In this document: positions 44,815 through 54,532 of the stretch, piece after piece
Layout: each line of letters starts with the position of its first letter
Position numbering within the stretch: the stretch's first letter is position 1
From: Flavobacterium micromati
GTDB taxonomy: Bacteria > Bacteroidota > Bacteroidia > Flavobacteriales > Flavobacteriaceae
Length of the DNA stretch: 64,000 bases
Assembly (NCBI RefSeq): GCF_900129585.1
Contig: NZ_FQWF01000006.1
Location: 124,001-188,000, forward strand
Direction: 5' to 3'
The notes under the pieces: generated by a model
Told to the model about the DNA's origin: nothing
What the model saw: only the letters and a program-made list of their open reading frames with translations
Databases searched by the model: none
Program-made: the position numbers and the translations under genes

Positions 44815-46278
44815 ATGAAAAATATAAAAAATAAAATAGTATCTGTTCTATTCTTAGCTGCTTTTGTAGTTACAGGATGTGAATTTGGTGACATCAACAC
44901 GGATCCAAGCAGAGTAAAAGCTGCTCCAATCGCTCAGCAGTTAACTTCATTGACTGTTAATGTAGGTTTTTTAGCGGGTAGTGATTTAAATCGGTACTCG
45001 TCATTGATCATGCAACAGTATTCAGGGCAATCTGTTGGTGCTACTACCCAGACTCAATTTTTCGAACAATTTCAAATTATTGGCCCTGATTTGAACAACC
45101 TTTGGTCGAATATGTATGCCGTTATCTTAAATGATGCCGAGAACATTATAGTTGACGCAACGGCCACTAATAGTCCACACTATTCAGGTGTTGCAAAAAT
45201 TTTAAAAGCATACACGTATCAATTAGCTGTCGATACTTGGGGTAAAATACCTTATTCTGAGACTCAAAAGTTATCTGCTAATGTAAAACCAAAGTATGAT
45301 TCTGATGAACTTATTTATACAGAATTAATAACTTTATTAGACCAAGGTATCGCTGAAGTCAATGCGCCAACATCTGCAATTTCTCCAGGGACTAACAGTT
45401 CAATCTATCCAGGGGCATTTTCAGCTTCGAGAAACAATTGGGTAAGATTTGCAAATACATTAAAGTTGCGTATCTTTTTACATTACAGTGAAAAAGATGC
45501 TGCTTTTGCTAAAAGTAGAATGGATGCATTGATAAGCTCAGGTGCTCCTTTAATGATTGGTAATGCAGATAGCTTTCAAATGAATTTTCTTGATGCTGCT
45601 AATGCTAGAAACCCAATTGATCAATTTGAGACTCTTAGACTTGGTAATTTAGTTGCTAATGCTAGAATTGTTAATATGATGAACTCAAAAACAGATCCTA
45701 GAAGACAATTTTATTTTACGCAATTTCCTGCGAATTCTGGTTTATATGTAGGGTCTGTTGCTGGAGCTCCAGCAAATCCAGGTATCTATTCTAGATTTCA
45801 CACTTACTTAAGAGGAGCTATTACTGGTGTAACATATACTGGAGCGGCGCCTATTAGAATGTTAACTTTTGCAGAGTATAACTTTATTAGAGCTGAAGCA
45901 TCCTTAAGATTCGCTTCACCAGGTAGCGCACAAACGTTTTACCAAGCTGGTATAAGAGCTTCTATGGAAAGTGCAGGTGTTGTAGCTGCAGATATTACTG
46001 CTTATTTAGCAGCAAATGGTGCATTAACTGGTACCAATGCACAACAACTTGAACAAATAATCAATGAAAAATATATTGCTGGTTATGGTGTTGTTTTAGA
46101 ACCATGGACTGATTTCCGTAGAACGGGTTTTCCTTCTTTAACTTTACCTTCAAATGCAGTTATACCATTTTTTCCAAGATCGCTTTTTTATCCTCAAAGT
46201 GAGATTGATTTAAATCCTGAGAATGCTACGCAAAAAACTGGCATGAATGTTAAAGTTTTTTGGGATACAAGACCATAA
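44815..46278 (+). CDS. SusD/RagB-like outer-membrane lipoprotein
   Basis: 487 residues. A lipoprotein signal ends in FVVTGCEF with Cys22 as lipidation site. The body matches the SusD-like_2 group (SusD/RagB family nutrient-binding lipoproteins): early TDPSRVKAAP and LWSNMYAVILNDAENII, then VDTWGKIPYSE. It forms the surface lid of the SusC channel encoded just upstream, and the two are co-transcribed. Two terminators follow. Confidence 0.92.
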   Translation: MKNIKNKIVSVLFLAAFVVTGCEFGDINTDPSRVKAAPIAQQLTSLTVNVGFLAGSDLNRYSSLIMQQYSGQSVGATTQTQFFEQFQIIGPDLNNLWSNMYAVILNDAENIIVDATATNSPHYSGVAKILKAYTYQLAVDTWGKIPYSETQKLSANVKPKYDSDELIYTELITLLDQGIAEVNAPTSAISPGTNSSIYPGAFSASRNNWVRFANTLKLRIFLHYSEKDAAFAKSRMDALISSGAPLMIGNADSFQMNFLDAANARNPIDQFETLRLGNLVANARIVNMMNSKTDPRRQFYFTQFPANSGLYVGSVAGAPANPGIYSRFHTYLRGAITGVTYTGAAPIRMLTFAEYNFIRAEASLRFASPGSAQTFYQAGIRASMESAGVVAADITAYLAANGALTGTNAQQLEQIINEKYIAGYGVVLEPWTDFRRTGFPSLTLPSNAVIPFFPRSLFYPQSEIDLNPENATQKTGMNVKVFWDTRP

Positions 46279-46297
46279 AACACCTATAATTTTATTA

Positions 46298-46328
46298 AAC
46301 CTTCTCTTTTTTGAGAAGGTTTTTTTTT
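46298..46328 (+). terminator. Intrinsic terminator after the SusC/SusD genes
   Basis: Perfect 9-bp stem AACCTTCTC / GAGAAGGTT with a six-T loop, followed by a T-run. Confidence 0.9.
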
Positions 46329-46401
46329 GTTTAAATATTTTCATTTTTGAATATTTTTAGACATTTTATCGATAATTACTAAATCATAATATTTAATTAT
46401 T

Positions 46402-46434
46402 ACCGTCTAAAATTTATTTTAGACGGTTTTTTTA
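46402..46434. terminator. Second hairpin with T-run
   Basis: Twelve-bp perfect inverted repeat (ACCGTCTAAAAT at 46402-46413, complement at 46416-46427) with a 2-base loop, then a T-run. It lies between the SusD terminator and the porin promoter, insulating the two units. Confidence 0.75.
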
Positions 46435-46452
46435 TTTACTGCTATATTAATT

Positions 46453-46460
46453 TACCTTTG
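46453..46460 (+). promoter_or_regulatory. Candidate -7 promoter element of the porin gene
   Basis: TACCTTTG fits TAnnTTTG and lies 46 bases before the porin ATG. No clear TTG upstream box at the normal spacing. Confidence 0.5.
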
Positions 46461-46506
46461 CATTGTCATGGATGTGTTTATGGCGACTTAACCATAGCTT
46501 TATCAA

Positions 46507-48459
46507 ATGAGGATTTTCTTTTATTTATTATTTTTGGCTGTACCTACGATATTGTTGTCTCAAACTAAGGATACAAAGGAAAGTACTAGTAGCCTAAAAA
46601 ATCAAAGTCAAAATGATACAACAAAAACTAAGGTCGCCTCTATTGATCTTTACAGAGTAATTACCATAGATAGAGACACCACGTACATTGATACCTCGCT
46701 TACTATTCAAAAAGAATACAGCCATAATTATTTGCGTAAAGATATTTTTGGACTATTGCCATTTGCTAATGATGGACAAACTTATAATACGCTACAATAT
46801 AACTTAGCTGATATTTCTCCTTATCCAGAGTTTGGATTTAAAGCAAAACATTTTAACTTTCTAGAAGCTAATCAAATTAAGTATTTTTCGGTGGCAACTC
46901 CTGTTACTGAACTCTATTTTAAAAGCACCATACGTAAAGGACAGTCTGTCGATGCGCTTATAACTTTAAATACATCGCAGAATTTAAACTTTTCAATTGC
47001 GTACAGAGGATTGCGATCTGAAGGAGAATATATAAATCAATTAGCCAGCACCGGTAATTTTAGATTTACTACTAGTTATAATACAAAAAACAAAAGGTAT
47101 TATCTCAATGCACATTACACTTTTCAGGATATATTGAATAGTGAAAACGGAGGAATTACAACAACTGATGATTTTGAAAGCGAAGATCCAAACTTTAATA
47201 ACCGACAACGATTTGAAGTTTTTCTAAATGATGCAAAATCTTTCCTAAAAGGGAAAAGAATTTTTTTAGACCATAATTTTAGAGTGAATGCTAAAAAAGG
47301 TGCTAATAATTTATATGTCAATCATCAATTTAATTACGAGAATAAATTTTTTGAATACAATCAGAGAACTTTGTTATCAACAATAGGCGATCAAACAGTT
47401 TCTCGTTTTGGCGATTCTTTTCTAGCTGCTGAGATTAATGACCAAACTCGTTTTAACAAAATGTACAATCGAGTAGGTGCTACTTACGAAAATACAACGT
47501 TAGGCAAATTTCATTTCTTCGTTGAAGATTTTAGATCTAATTTTTACTATTCGAGAATTTTGATATTTGACAACCAAGGAATTATTCCGAGTTCATTTAG
47601 TCAAAACATCAATAGTGCGGGTGGCCAATACGAATACCGTCGTAATAAGTGGAACGGAACGTTTTTGTATTCCAGATCAGTGACAGCGCAGTCGTTATCT
47701 AATCTCGATGCAAAGTTAAAGTATGAGTTGAGCGATGAGATTCAGCTCGCTTTTCAATATCAAAATATTAATAAACTACCTAATAATAATTTCAATTTAC
47801 ATCAAAGTAGCTTTGTGCAGTACAACTGGTCGAATAATTATAAAAATGAAAAAATTAATGTTCTTAAAGCGCAAGCCACAACACCGTGGGTAAATGCCGA
47901 AGTGCAATTGTCAGTGCTGCAAGATCATTTGTATTTTGATGATGTGTCCACGCCCACTCAGGCAATAGAGCGAATTCAAATTATAGCGCCAAAGCAATTT
48001 GATGGTACAATAAATTATTTATCTATTAAAGCGAGTAGAGAATTTCAATTTGGAGAATTTGCATTGAATAATACCATCTTATACCAAAAAACAGAGCAAT
48101 CCGAAGCAATTTTAAACGTTCCCGAAATTGTTACAAGAAATACCTTTTATTACACAACATTCTTGTTTAAAAAAGCTTTGTTTTTACAAACAGGTTTTAC
48201 TCTAAATTATTTTTCAAACTATTTTGCTAATGATTATAATCCCGTTATTGGTGAATTTTTTGTGCAAAATCGAAAGCAAATTGGAAATTATCCCAACTTA
48301 GACTTTTTTGTTAATGCAAAAATTCAAAGAACTAGAATTTATTTCAAGGTAGAACATTTTAATTCTTCCATTACAGGAAACAATTTCTATGCTTCACCTA
48401 CTAATCCAGCCCGTGATTTTACAATTCGTTTTGGTTTGATATGGAATTTCTTCAACTAA
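46507..48459 (+). CDS. Putative porin (Bacteroidetes outer-membrane beta-barrel)
   Basis: 650 residues with a signal peptide (FFYLLFLAVPTILLSQ) and no TonB plug. The body is an alternating, aromatic-rich beta pattern (NFSIAYRGLRSEGEY, RYYLNAHYTFQD) ending in FTIRFGLIWNFFN, a typical barrel C-terminus with a final aromatic residue. The early GLLPFANDGQTYN phrase and overall length agree with the 'putative porin' family often found in Flavobacteria. Substrate is unknown. It is its own transcription unit. Confidence 0.8.
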   Translation: MRIFFYLLFLAVPTILLSQTKDTKESTSSLKNQSQNDTTKTKVASIDLYRVITIDRDTTYIDTSLTIQKEYSHNYLRKDIFGLLPFANDGQTYNTLQYNLADISPYPEFGFKAKHFNFLEANQIKYFSVATPVTELYFKSTIRKGQSVDALITLNTSQNLNFSIAYRGLRSEGEYINQLASTGNFRFTTSYNTKNKRYYLNAHYTFQDILNSENGGITTTDDFESEDPNFNNRQRFEVFLNDAKSFLKGKRIFLDHNFRVNAKKGANNLYVNHQFNYENKFFEYNQRTLLSTIGDQTVSRFGDSFLAAEINDQTRFNKMYNRVGATYENTTLGKFHFFVEDFRSNFYYSRILIFDNQGIIPSSFSQNINSAGGQYEYRRNKWNGTFLYSRSVTAQSLSNLDAKLKYELSDEIQLAFQYQNINKLPNNNFNLHQSSFVQYNWSNNYKNEKINVLKAQATTPWVNAEVQLSVLQDHLYFDDVSTPTQAIERIQIIAPKQFDGTINYLSIKASREFQFGEFALNNTILYQKTEQSEAILNVPEIVTRNTFYYTTFLFKKALFLQTGFTLNYFSNYFANDYNPVIGEFFVQNRKQIGNYPNLDFFVNAKIQRTRIYFKVEHFNSSITGNNFYASPTNPARDFTIRFGLIWNFFN

Positions 48460-48639
48460 AGTTACAATTACACCATTTGGTCATTGAAAATACCGTTTTA
48501 TTTTTGTCAAATCGAGCCCTTTAGCCGCCGCTCAGGAACGAGATAACGCACTACTTAAAGATGATCGTGATTTCATTGAATTTAAAACATGGCACCTTGC
48601 AATTATTTTGAACCTATACAGATAAATAGATTGCGGAGA

Positions 48640-48666
48640 TTGTTTTGTGACAAAATAGTATCTTTG
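48640..48666 (+). promoter_or_regulatory. Promoter of the cystathionine beta-synthase gene
   Basis: TTG at 48640-48642 and TATCTTTG at 48659-48666 with a 16-base spacer match the Bacteroidetes consensus. Transcription would start near 48672, downstream of the alternative start at 48589, supporting the ATG at 48709. Confidence 0.65.
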
Positions 48667-48708
48667 CAAAAATATTTACTACAATTTACAATCAAAAAAT
48701 ATAATCAA

Positions 48709-50070
48709 ATGCAATACGCAGAAAATATATTAGGAACAATTGGTAATACACCAATGGTAAAACTTAATAAAATTACAGCAGAAATTGATGCTCTTGTTTT
48801 AGCGAAAGTAGAAACTTTTAATCCAGGAAATTCTGTAAAAGACCGTATGGCGGTAAAAATGATTGAAGATGCTGAGGCTGATGGTCGTTTAAAACCAGGC
48901 GGAACAATAATTGAAGGAACATCGGGAAATACTGGAATGGGATTAGCTTTAGTAGCCATAGTTCGTGGATACAAGTTGGTATGTGTTATATCAGATAAGC
49001 AATCCAAAGAAAAAATGGATATTCTTCGCGCCGTAGGAGCTAAAGTAGTAGTTTGTCCTACTGATGTTGAACCAACTGACCCGAGATCGTACTATTCAGT
49101 TTCTAGAAGACTGGCTGAGGAAACTCCGAATTCTTGGTATGTTAACCAATATGATAATCCCTCGAATGCCATAGCACATTACGAGCAAACCGCTCCCGAA
49201 ATTTGGGAACAAACAGACGGTAAAATCACGCACTTTATTGTTGGCGTGGGAACGGGTGGAACGATATCTGGTGTGGCAAAATATTTGAAGGAAAGAAATC
49301 CAAATATTAAAATATGGGGTATCGACACTTATGGTTCGGTATTTAAGAAATATCATGAGACAGGTATCTTTGATGAAAATGAAATCTATTCTTACATAAC
49401 GGAGGGTATAGGTGAAGATATTTTACCAAAAAATGTGGACTTTTCACTAATTGATGGATTTACCAAAGTAACAGATAAGGATGCCGCTGTTTACACTAGA
49501 AGAATTGCATTAGAAGAAGGTATTTTTGTGGGGAACTCCGCTGGAGCTGCTGTAAAGGGATTGCTCCAACTTAAAGAACATTTTAAACCTACAGATGTTA
49601 TAGTTGTTTTATTTCACGATTCTGGTAGTCGCTACGTAGGTAAAATGTTTAACGATGATTGGATGCGCGAACGTGGTTTTCTCGATGAAGAAGTTACAAA
49701 AGCGGAAGATGTAATAAAGGATCATTTAAATAAGTCCTTAATTGTGGTGCGAACAGAAGAACTAGTTTCACATGCAATAGAACGTATGCGTAAGTATAAA
49801 ATATCTCAAATACCAGTGGTAGATATTTCAGGGTTTGTGGGTTCTGTAGATGAAAGCGACTTATTTCAGAGTTATGTTGCTAATAAAGATGTTGCTGATA
49901 AACCCATTAAAGAAATTATGGGAAAACCATTTCCAATAGTGAAACACGGAACTGCGATAGAAGAAGTTTCTAAATTATTCAACAAAGATAACGCCGCAGT
50001 ATTAGTTGAATTAGAAAATGGGAAACATCACATTATTACAAAGTATGATATTATTGGTTCGATAAAGTAA
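48709..50070 (+). CDS. Cystathionine beta-synthase (PLP domain plus two CBS domains)
   Basis: 453 residues from ATG 48709 (MQYAENILGTIGNTPMVKL). The PLP lysine is in NPGNSVKDRMA, the phosphate loop is GTSGNTG, and GVGTGGTISGV follows. C-terminal residues from about 335 form a CBS pair (AIERMRKYKISQIPVVD and PIVKHGTAIEEVSKLF). It condenses serine or an activated serine with homocysteine, or acts as a cysteine synthase-like enzyme. A longer frame from 48589 adds 40 residues without homology and starts upstream of the promoter, so I reject it. Confidence 0.92.
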   Translation: MQYAENILGTIGNTPMVKLNKITAEIDALVLAKVETFNPGNSVKDRMAVKMIEDAEADGRLKPGGTIIEGTSGNTGMGLALVAIVRGYKLVCVISDKQSKEKMDILRAVGAKVVVCPTDVEPTDPRSYYSVSRRLAEETPNSWYVNQYDNPSNAIAHYEQTAPEIWEQTDGKITHFIVGVGTGGTISGVAKYLKERNPNIKIWGIDTYGSVFKKYHETGIFDENEIYSYITEGIGEDILPKNVDFSLIDGFTKVTDKDAAVYTRRIALEEGIFVGNSAGAAVKGLLQLKEHFKPTDVIVVLFHDSGSRYVGKMFNDDWMRERGFLDEEVTKAEDVIKDHLNKSLIVVRTEELVSHAIERMRKYKISQIPVVDISGFVGSVDESDLFQSYVANKDVADKPIKEIMGKPFPIVKHGTAIEEVSKLFNKDNAAVLVELENGKHHIITKYDIIGSIK

Positions 50071-50093
50071 ATAATAAAATAAGATTTATAATT

Positions 50094-50128
50094 ACCCGTT
50101 TGAAATTTATTTCTTGCGGGTTTTTTTA
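50094..50128 (+). terminator. Intrinsic terminator after cystathionine beta-synthase
   Basis: ACCCG (50094-50098) pairs with CGGGT (50117-50121), with an inner GAAAT/ATTTC stem, followed by a T-run. Confidence 0.8.
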
Positions 50129-50206
50129 TGTTTTTTTTTCTTTGTCAAACAGCTAATGATTATTTAATTATTTTATTACCTTAGTATTCAATCTAATACG
50201 AGTACT

Positions 50207-51478
50207 ATGAAAGAAGATTTTCTTCATTATATATGGAAATTTAAAAAGTTTAATGCCTCAAACTTAACAACTTCAAATGATGAAGAAATCACAATAATTA
50301 ATGTTGGACAATATTTAGAGTTGGCAGGCCCTGATTTTTTTAATGCACAAATCACGATTGGTACTCAAAAATGGGCTGGTAATGTAGAAATTCATATCAA
50401 ATCTTCCGATTGGTACGCACATCATCACGAGATTGATTCGGGCTATGAAAATGTAATTTTACATGTTGTCTGGGAAAATGATGCGGCGGTTTTTAGAAGC
50501 GATAATACCGAGATTCCAGTTTTAGAACTTAAAAACCACGTCTCCCACGATATTGTTTTAAATTATCAATCATTAATTAATCCGAAATCTTGGATTTTTT
50601 GTGAAAAGCAATTAGAACATATTGATAAATTTATTTTGAAAAATTGGCAAGAACGTCTTTTTTTTGAACGATTAGAACGCAAATCCAAACCGATATTTGA
50701 GTTATTACAACAAACAAATTCCGACTGGGAAGCGGTCTTATTTATATTGTTGGCCCGAAATTTTGGACTGAATACAAATGGTGAAATTTTCATGAAAATT
50801 GCGCAGTCGATTCCTTTTTCAATCATTAGAAAAGAAAGTTTTGAAGTTGAAAATTTAGAAGCTTTATTACTAGGAATGGCTGGCTTATTAGAAGTTGAAA
50901 AAGAGGATAACTATTATAAAAATTTGAATTTTAGATACTTCTATTTATTGCATAAACACCAAATTGACAAAGTATTTATAGCGCCAGTGCAATTTTTTAA
51001 ACACAGACCGGATAATTTTCCAACAATCCGCTTGTCTCAATTTGCAAATTTGTATCACACACAACAAAATTTATTCTCAAAAATCAATAGTTTAACTACG
51101 GCGAATAGTAGTTATGATTTGTTCCAAGTAGCCACATCGGATTATTGGCAAGACCACTATCAATTTGATAAACAAAGCCCTAATAAAAAGAAAATACTCT
51201 CCAAATCCTTTATCGATTTGATCATCATAAACACGATAATTCCATTACAATTTGCTTACGCAAAAAGTATAGGAAAAGAAATCGCAGAAGATCTAATCCT
51301 TTTGTTGGATGATATAAAGCCAGAGAAAAATGCTATTATAGATAAATTTAGTTCTTTTGGAATAGCGGTAAATAATGCATTTGAAACACAATCGCTACTA
51401 CAACTTAAAAACGAGTACTGTAATAAGAGTAGGTGTCTCGAATGCGCGATAGGGGTCGAATTACTGAAAAGTGAATAA
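50207..51478 (+). CDS. DUF2851 family protein
   Basis: 423 residues, a conserved protein of Bacteroidetes without assigned function. The recognisable N-terminus is MKEDFLHYIWKFKKFN, then GPDFFNAQITIGTQKWAGNV, EIHIKSSDWYAHHH and NVILHVVWEND. Towards the end a cysteine-containing segment (CNKSRCLECAIGVELL) is seen. The conserved His/Asp positions in the first 120 residues suggest an enzyme, but I do not assign a reaction. It is encoded as a single gene. Confidence 0.85.
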   Translation: MKEDFLHYIWKFKKFNASNLTTSNDEEITIINVGQYLELAGPDFFNAQITIGTQKWAGNVEIHIKSSDWYAHHHEIDSGYENVILHVVWENDAAVFRSDNTEIPVLELKNHVSHDIVLNYQSLINPKSWIFCEKQLEHIDKFILKNWQERLFFERLERKSKPIFELLQQTNSDWEAVLFILLARNFGLNTNGEIFMKIAQSIPFSIIRKESFEVENLEALLLGMAGLLEVEKEDNYYKNLNFRYFYLLHKHQIDKVFIAPVQFFKHRPDNFPTIRLSQFANLYHTQQNLFSKINSLTTANSSYDLFQVATSDYWQDHYQFDKQSPNKKKILSKSFIDLIIINTIIPLQFAYAKSIGKEIAEDLILLLDDIKPEKNAIIDKFSSFGIAVNNAFETQSLLQLKNEYCNKSRCLECAIGVELLKSE

Positions 51479-51630
51479 AATTCAAATCTAGATTTAGATA
51501 TCCAGACGGAATTCCGCTTAAAATTCGATTTTCAAAAGTTACAATCAAATAATTTTGTAATTTTACGATTGACTTAAATCAAAATTTCTTGTCAATAATC
51601 TATAATTCAAAACCAACAAGACCTAAATTA

Positions 51631-51858
51631 ATGACTGCGATAGTAAAACTTAAATTCTTTTTAGAAAAACATGGTTTTCATGTTTCTTCTCGTTTAGCTG
51701 ATGCGCTAGGAATGCGAGCGAGTAGCGTTCGTCTGTTTTTTATCTATATTTCGTTTGTTACAGCTGGATTGGGTTTTGGAGTCTATCTAACACTTGCTTT
51801 CTGGATTCGATTAAAGGATTTAATTCGTGCAAAGCGAACCTCGGTTTTTGACATATAA
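51631..51858 (+). CDS. PspC-like small membrane protein
   Basis: 75 residues from ATG 51631 (MTAIVKLKFFLEKHGFHVSS). The segment RLADALGMRASSVRLFFIYI followed by a membrane helix is the PspC-domain pattern. A TTG at 51589 would add 14 residues, but the ATG fits relatives better. Members act near the cytoplasmic membrane in envelope stress; its exact job here is unknown. A TAATTTTG element (51550-51557) may be its -7 box. Confidence 0.75.
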   Translation: MTAIVKLKFFLEKHGFHVSSRLADALGMRASSVRLFFIYISFVTAGLGFGVYLTLAFWIRLKDLIRAKRTSVFDI

Positions 51859-51996
51859 TGTAGGTGAAATAGTAGATCCTAAGTAATCCCTCGAAGATAT
51901 TTCTTTATTCGTAGCAACTTGTCAAACGTCTATTCTGGTTCTTAAATTCTATTTTAATACCGTTTTTCTTCAACTTATTTTTATCAATTGTAATTC

Positions 51997-52141
51997 GTCC
52001 TATTTTTGTCAAATCGAGCGCAGTCGAAATTACTACCGATTTTTAAACAACGTTGCGTGCTTCATTACAATCATAATGAAGTGCTTAACCTGACAAATTT
52101 CAATTCTTTTTCACAGTATATTCAAATCATAAATGGTATTA
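51997..52141 (+). repeat. 145-bp dispersed repeat, copy 1
   Basis: Begins GTCCTATTTTTGTCAAATCG and ends AAATGGTATTA. It aligns without length difference with 52547-52691; most differences are single substitutions. It contains GAGCGCAGTCGA, whose near copy GAGCGAAGTCGA is at 59809-59820 between tRNA genes. Confidence 0.88.
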
Positions 52142-52168
52142 GCTGTCTTGTTCGGTTAAATTAACATT

Positions 52169-52207
52169 AAAAACCCGTTTGTTCTGTTTATAATGAACGG
52201 GCTTTTT
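52169..52207. terminator. Orphan terminator-like hairpin
   Basis: A-run, CCCGTT (52174-52179), loop, AACGGG (52196-52201), T-run. It could act in both directions. The nearest upstream gene ends 310 bases before, so it may close a long PspC transcript or an unannotated small RNA. Confidence 0.6.
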
Positions 52208-52546
52208 ATTTGGGCGTTTCCTTGTTACAAACTTTTCAGGAAAATTCAAGATCCTACTAGCAACAAGGTCAGGTTTTCCGCTACAAATGAAATTCACTGA
52301 ATACCAAAATTAAAATAAAACCATAATGAAGTAATCTTTTTATGCTCCGTTCCTACGCATAAAAAGGATTTCCACTACAACCCTTAACGCAGGTACTTTT
52401 GGTAAATATAACATTCACAATTTCAAAGTAAGTGATAGAACAAAATGATGCTATCTCTTAAACCACACAAGAAATTTAAAGAACAAATAAGTTTTGTTAC
52501 ATTCTTCTCATCATAGACTTTATACCAATTAGTCTTTGAAATTACC

Positions 52547-52691
52547 GTCCTGTTTTTGTCAAATCCAGCGCAGTCGAGATTACGAACAACTTTTAAACAA
52601 CGTTTCGTGCTTCATTACAATCATGATGACGTGCTCAACCGGACAAATTTCAATTCTTTTTCACAGTAAATTAAAAACATAAATGGTATCA
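52547..52691 (+). repeat. 145-bp dispersed repeat, copy 2
   Basis: Partner of 51997-52141, same length and orientation, 550 bp apart. Shares the long internal stretches TTTTTAAACAACGTT-like and CAAATTTCAATTC. Confidence 0.88.
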
Positions 52692-52740
52692 GTGATAGAG
52701 TATTTTAAGGGTAGAACTATTTTGGTTTTGTATACGAATC

Positions 52741-52784
52741 AAAAAAAAGGGATTAGAAAGTTGTTACTTTCTAATCCCTTTTTT
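52741..52784 (-). terminator. Strong terminator of the permease gene (bidirectional shape)
   Basis: Perfect 13-bp stem GGGATTAGAAAGT (52749-52761) / ACTTTCTAATCCC (52766-52778) with loop TGTT, flanked by an A-run and a T-run. Confidence 0.9.
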
Positions 52785-52799
52785 AAATAAATTATTATT

Positions 52800-54251
52800 T
52801 TATTTATCTGGATTATTTAGTTTACTGTGATTTTTACTGTAAACAAAATATATTAAAACTCCCAATCCCATCCATACCGCTAATCTAATCCAGCTTTCGT
52901 AAGGAAGTGAATACATCAGATATAAGCAAACTAAAATTCCAGCAATAGGAACGTAAGGAACAAAAGGTGTTTTGAATGATCGTGGCGCATCGGGCATTTT
53001 TTTGCGCATTACAAGTATACCAGCACAAACCAATACGAAAGCTAATAATGTTCCTATACTGACCATGTGACCTAAATCACTCACTGGTACAAAACCAGCA
53101 AAAAGGCTTACAAATACCATGAAGAATAAATTAGTTTTCCAAGGGGTCCGGAATTTTGCATGAATATCACCAAAAAAGGATGGTAAAAGCCCATCTTTAC
53201 TCATGGTGTAAAAAACACGACTCTGTCCCATTAACATCACTAGCATTACAGACGTATATCCAGCTAAAATTGCAATAATTAATCCCGTTTGTAAAAAGGA
53301 ATATCCAGTTACAGCAAATGCTGTAGCTGCTGGTTTCGCGTCACCTGCAAACTGATAAAAAGGGACAAGACCAGTCATTACATGAGCAAATAAAACATAT
53401 AGAATCGTACAAATCACTAATGATCCTAAAATACCAATTGGCATTCCTTTTTGAGGATTCTTAGCTTCTTGTGCAGCAGTTGAAACAGCATCAAAACCAA
53501 TAAAAGCAAAAAAGACCGTTCCGGCGCCTGCTGCAATTCCTGACCATCCAAATTGACCTTTCACACCAGTGTTTTCAGGAATGTAGGGTGCATAATTAGC
53601 AGGATCTATAAAGTCCCATCCCAAAACAATAAACATAATTACAACGATAACTTTTACTACTACAAGCACATTGTTAATCGATGCAGACTCTTGAGTGCCG
53701 CGTATTAGTAATAAAGATAGAGACGAAACTATTAATATTGCTGGCAAGTTAATATATCCGCCGTTTATCACTGTTCCATCACCTAAAGTTAAAGTTTCCC
53801 AGGGCGAACAAATGAAATGAGGGTTAAGATTAATACCGTATTTATTTAATAATTCTAATAAGTAGCGCGACCAACTTACGCCAACGGTAGCGGCTCCTAA
53901 TGCATATTCAAGTACTAAATCCCAGCCTATGATCCATGCCATAAATTCTCCCATAGTGGCGTAAGAATAAGTATATGCGCTTCCTGCTACAGGTATCATC
54001 GACGCAAATTCAGCATAACAAAGACCTGCAAATGCACAACCCACTGCAGCTAATACAAAAGATAATGTTACTGCGGGACCTGCATGCTCTGCCGCCGCGA
54101 TTCCTGTTAAAGAAAATAATCCTGCTCCAATAATTGCTCCAACTCCAAGTGCTACTAGCGAACGTGAAGATAGAGTTCTTTTTAATCCTTTTTCAGATTC
54201 TGATGCTTCATTAAGCAACACTGAAAGGGGCTTAGTTTTCCAAATCGACAT
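52800..54251 (-). CDS. APC-family amino-acid permease
   Basis: 483 residues with about twelve membrane helices. N-terminal GLKRTLSSRSLVALGVGAII and GAGLFSLTGIAAAEHAGPAV match the substrate-binding first helix of APC transporters; a later FFAFIGFDAVSTAAQEAKNP segment is typical of the cationic amino-acid/YfnA-like subgroup. It imports amino acids with protons or by exchange; the specific substrate is not readable. It is transcribed alone and ends at a strong hairpin. The 281-base gap upstream is AT-rich without recognisable sites. Confidence 0.9.
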   Translation of the reverse strand: MSIWKTKPLSVLLNEASESEKGLKRTLSSRSLVALGVGAIIGAGLFSLTGIAAAEHAGPAVTLSFVLAAVGCAFAGLCYAEFASMIPVAGSAYTYSYATMGEFMAWIIGWDLVLEYALGAATVGVSWSRYLLELLNKYGINLNPHFICSPWETLTLGDGTVINGGYINLPAILIVSSLSLLLIRGTQESASINNVLVVVKVIVVIMFIVLGWDFIDPANYAPYIPENTGVKGQFGWSGIAAGAGTVFFAFIGFDAVSTAAQEAKNPQKGMPIGILGSLVICTILYVLFAHVMTGLVPFYQFAGDAKPAATAFAVTGYSFLQTGLIIAILAGYTSVMLVMLMGQSRVFYTMSKDGLLPSFFGDIHAKFRTPWKTNLFFMVFVSLFAGFVPVSDLGHMVSIGTLLAFVLVCAGILVMRKKMPDAPRSFKTPFVPYVPIAGILVCLYLMYSLPYESWIRLAVWMGLGVLIYFVYSKNHSKLNNPDK

Positions 54252-54532
54252 GGTTAAAATGGTTTTATTTGTTATTAAGTTTCAAATGTATTCTTTTTTA
54301 AAAAAAATACAAATAATAATTAGCGATTTAAGTCATATTAGCTAAATTATTATCAGGTAGATCGATTAATTCTGCAATTAAGAAGATTTAATTTGCTTTG
54401 TCAAACCGAAATTTAAGTTGTTGTCTAAAAAATTTTTGCGCATCCGCAAATTTTTATCAGATACGACGAACTTTCTTTTTTTAATTTATAAATTTAGGCA
54501 TCCGTTTTAATAAGTAATCCCAATTAAAGCAA

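Larger units (their letters stand above)
51859..52799. other. 941-base gap with duplicated repeats and terminators
   Basis: The longest gene-free stretch. It holds two 145-bp repeats (51997-52141 and 52547-52691), an orphan terminator-like hairpin (52169-52207) and the permease terminator (52741-52784). I find no plausible reading frame on either strand. Confidence 0.75.

Noticed and set aside
48589..48708. 40-residue extension of cystathionine beta-synthase
   Set aside because: A good promoter match lies inside it at 48640-48666 and the family N-terminus begins at 48709.
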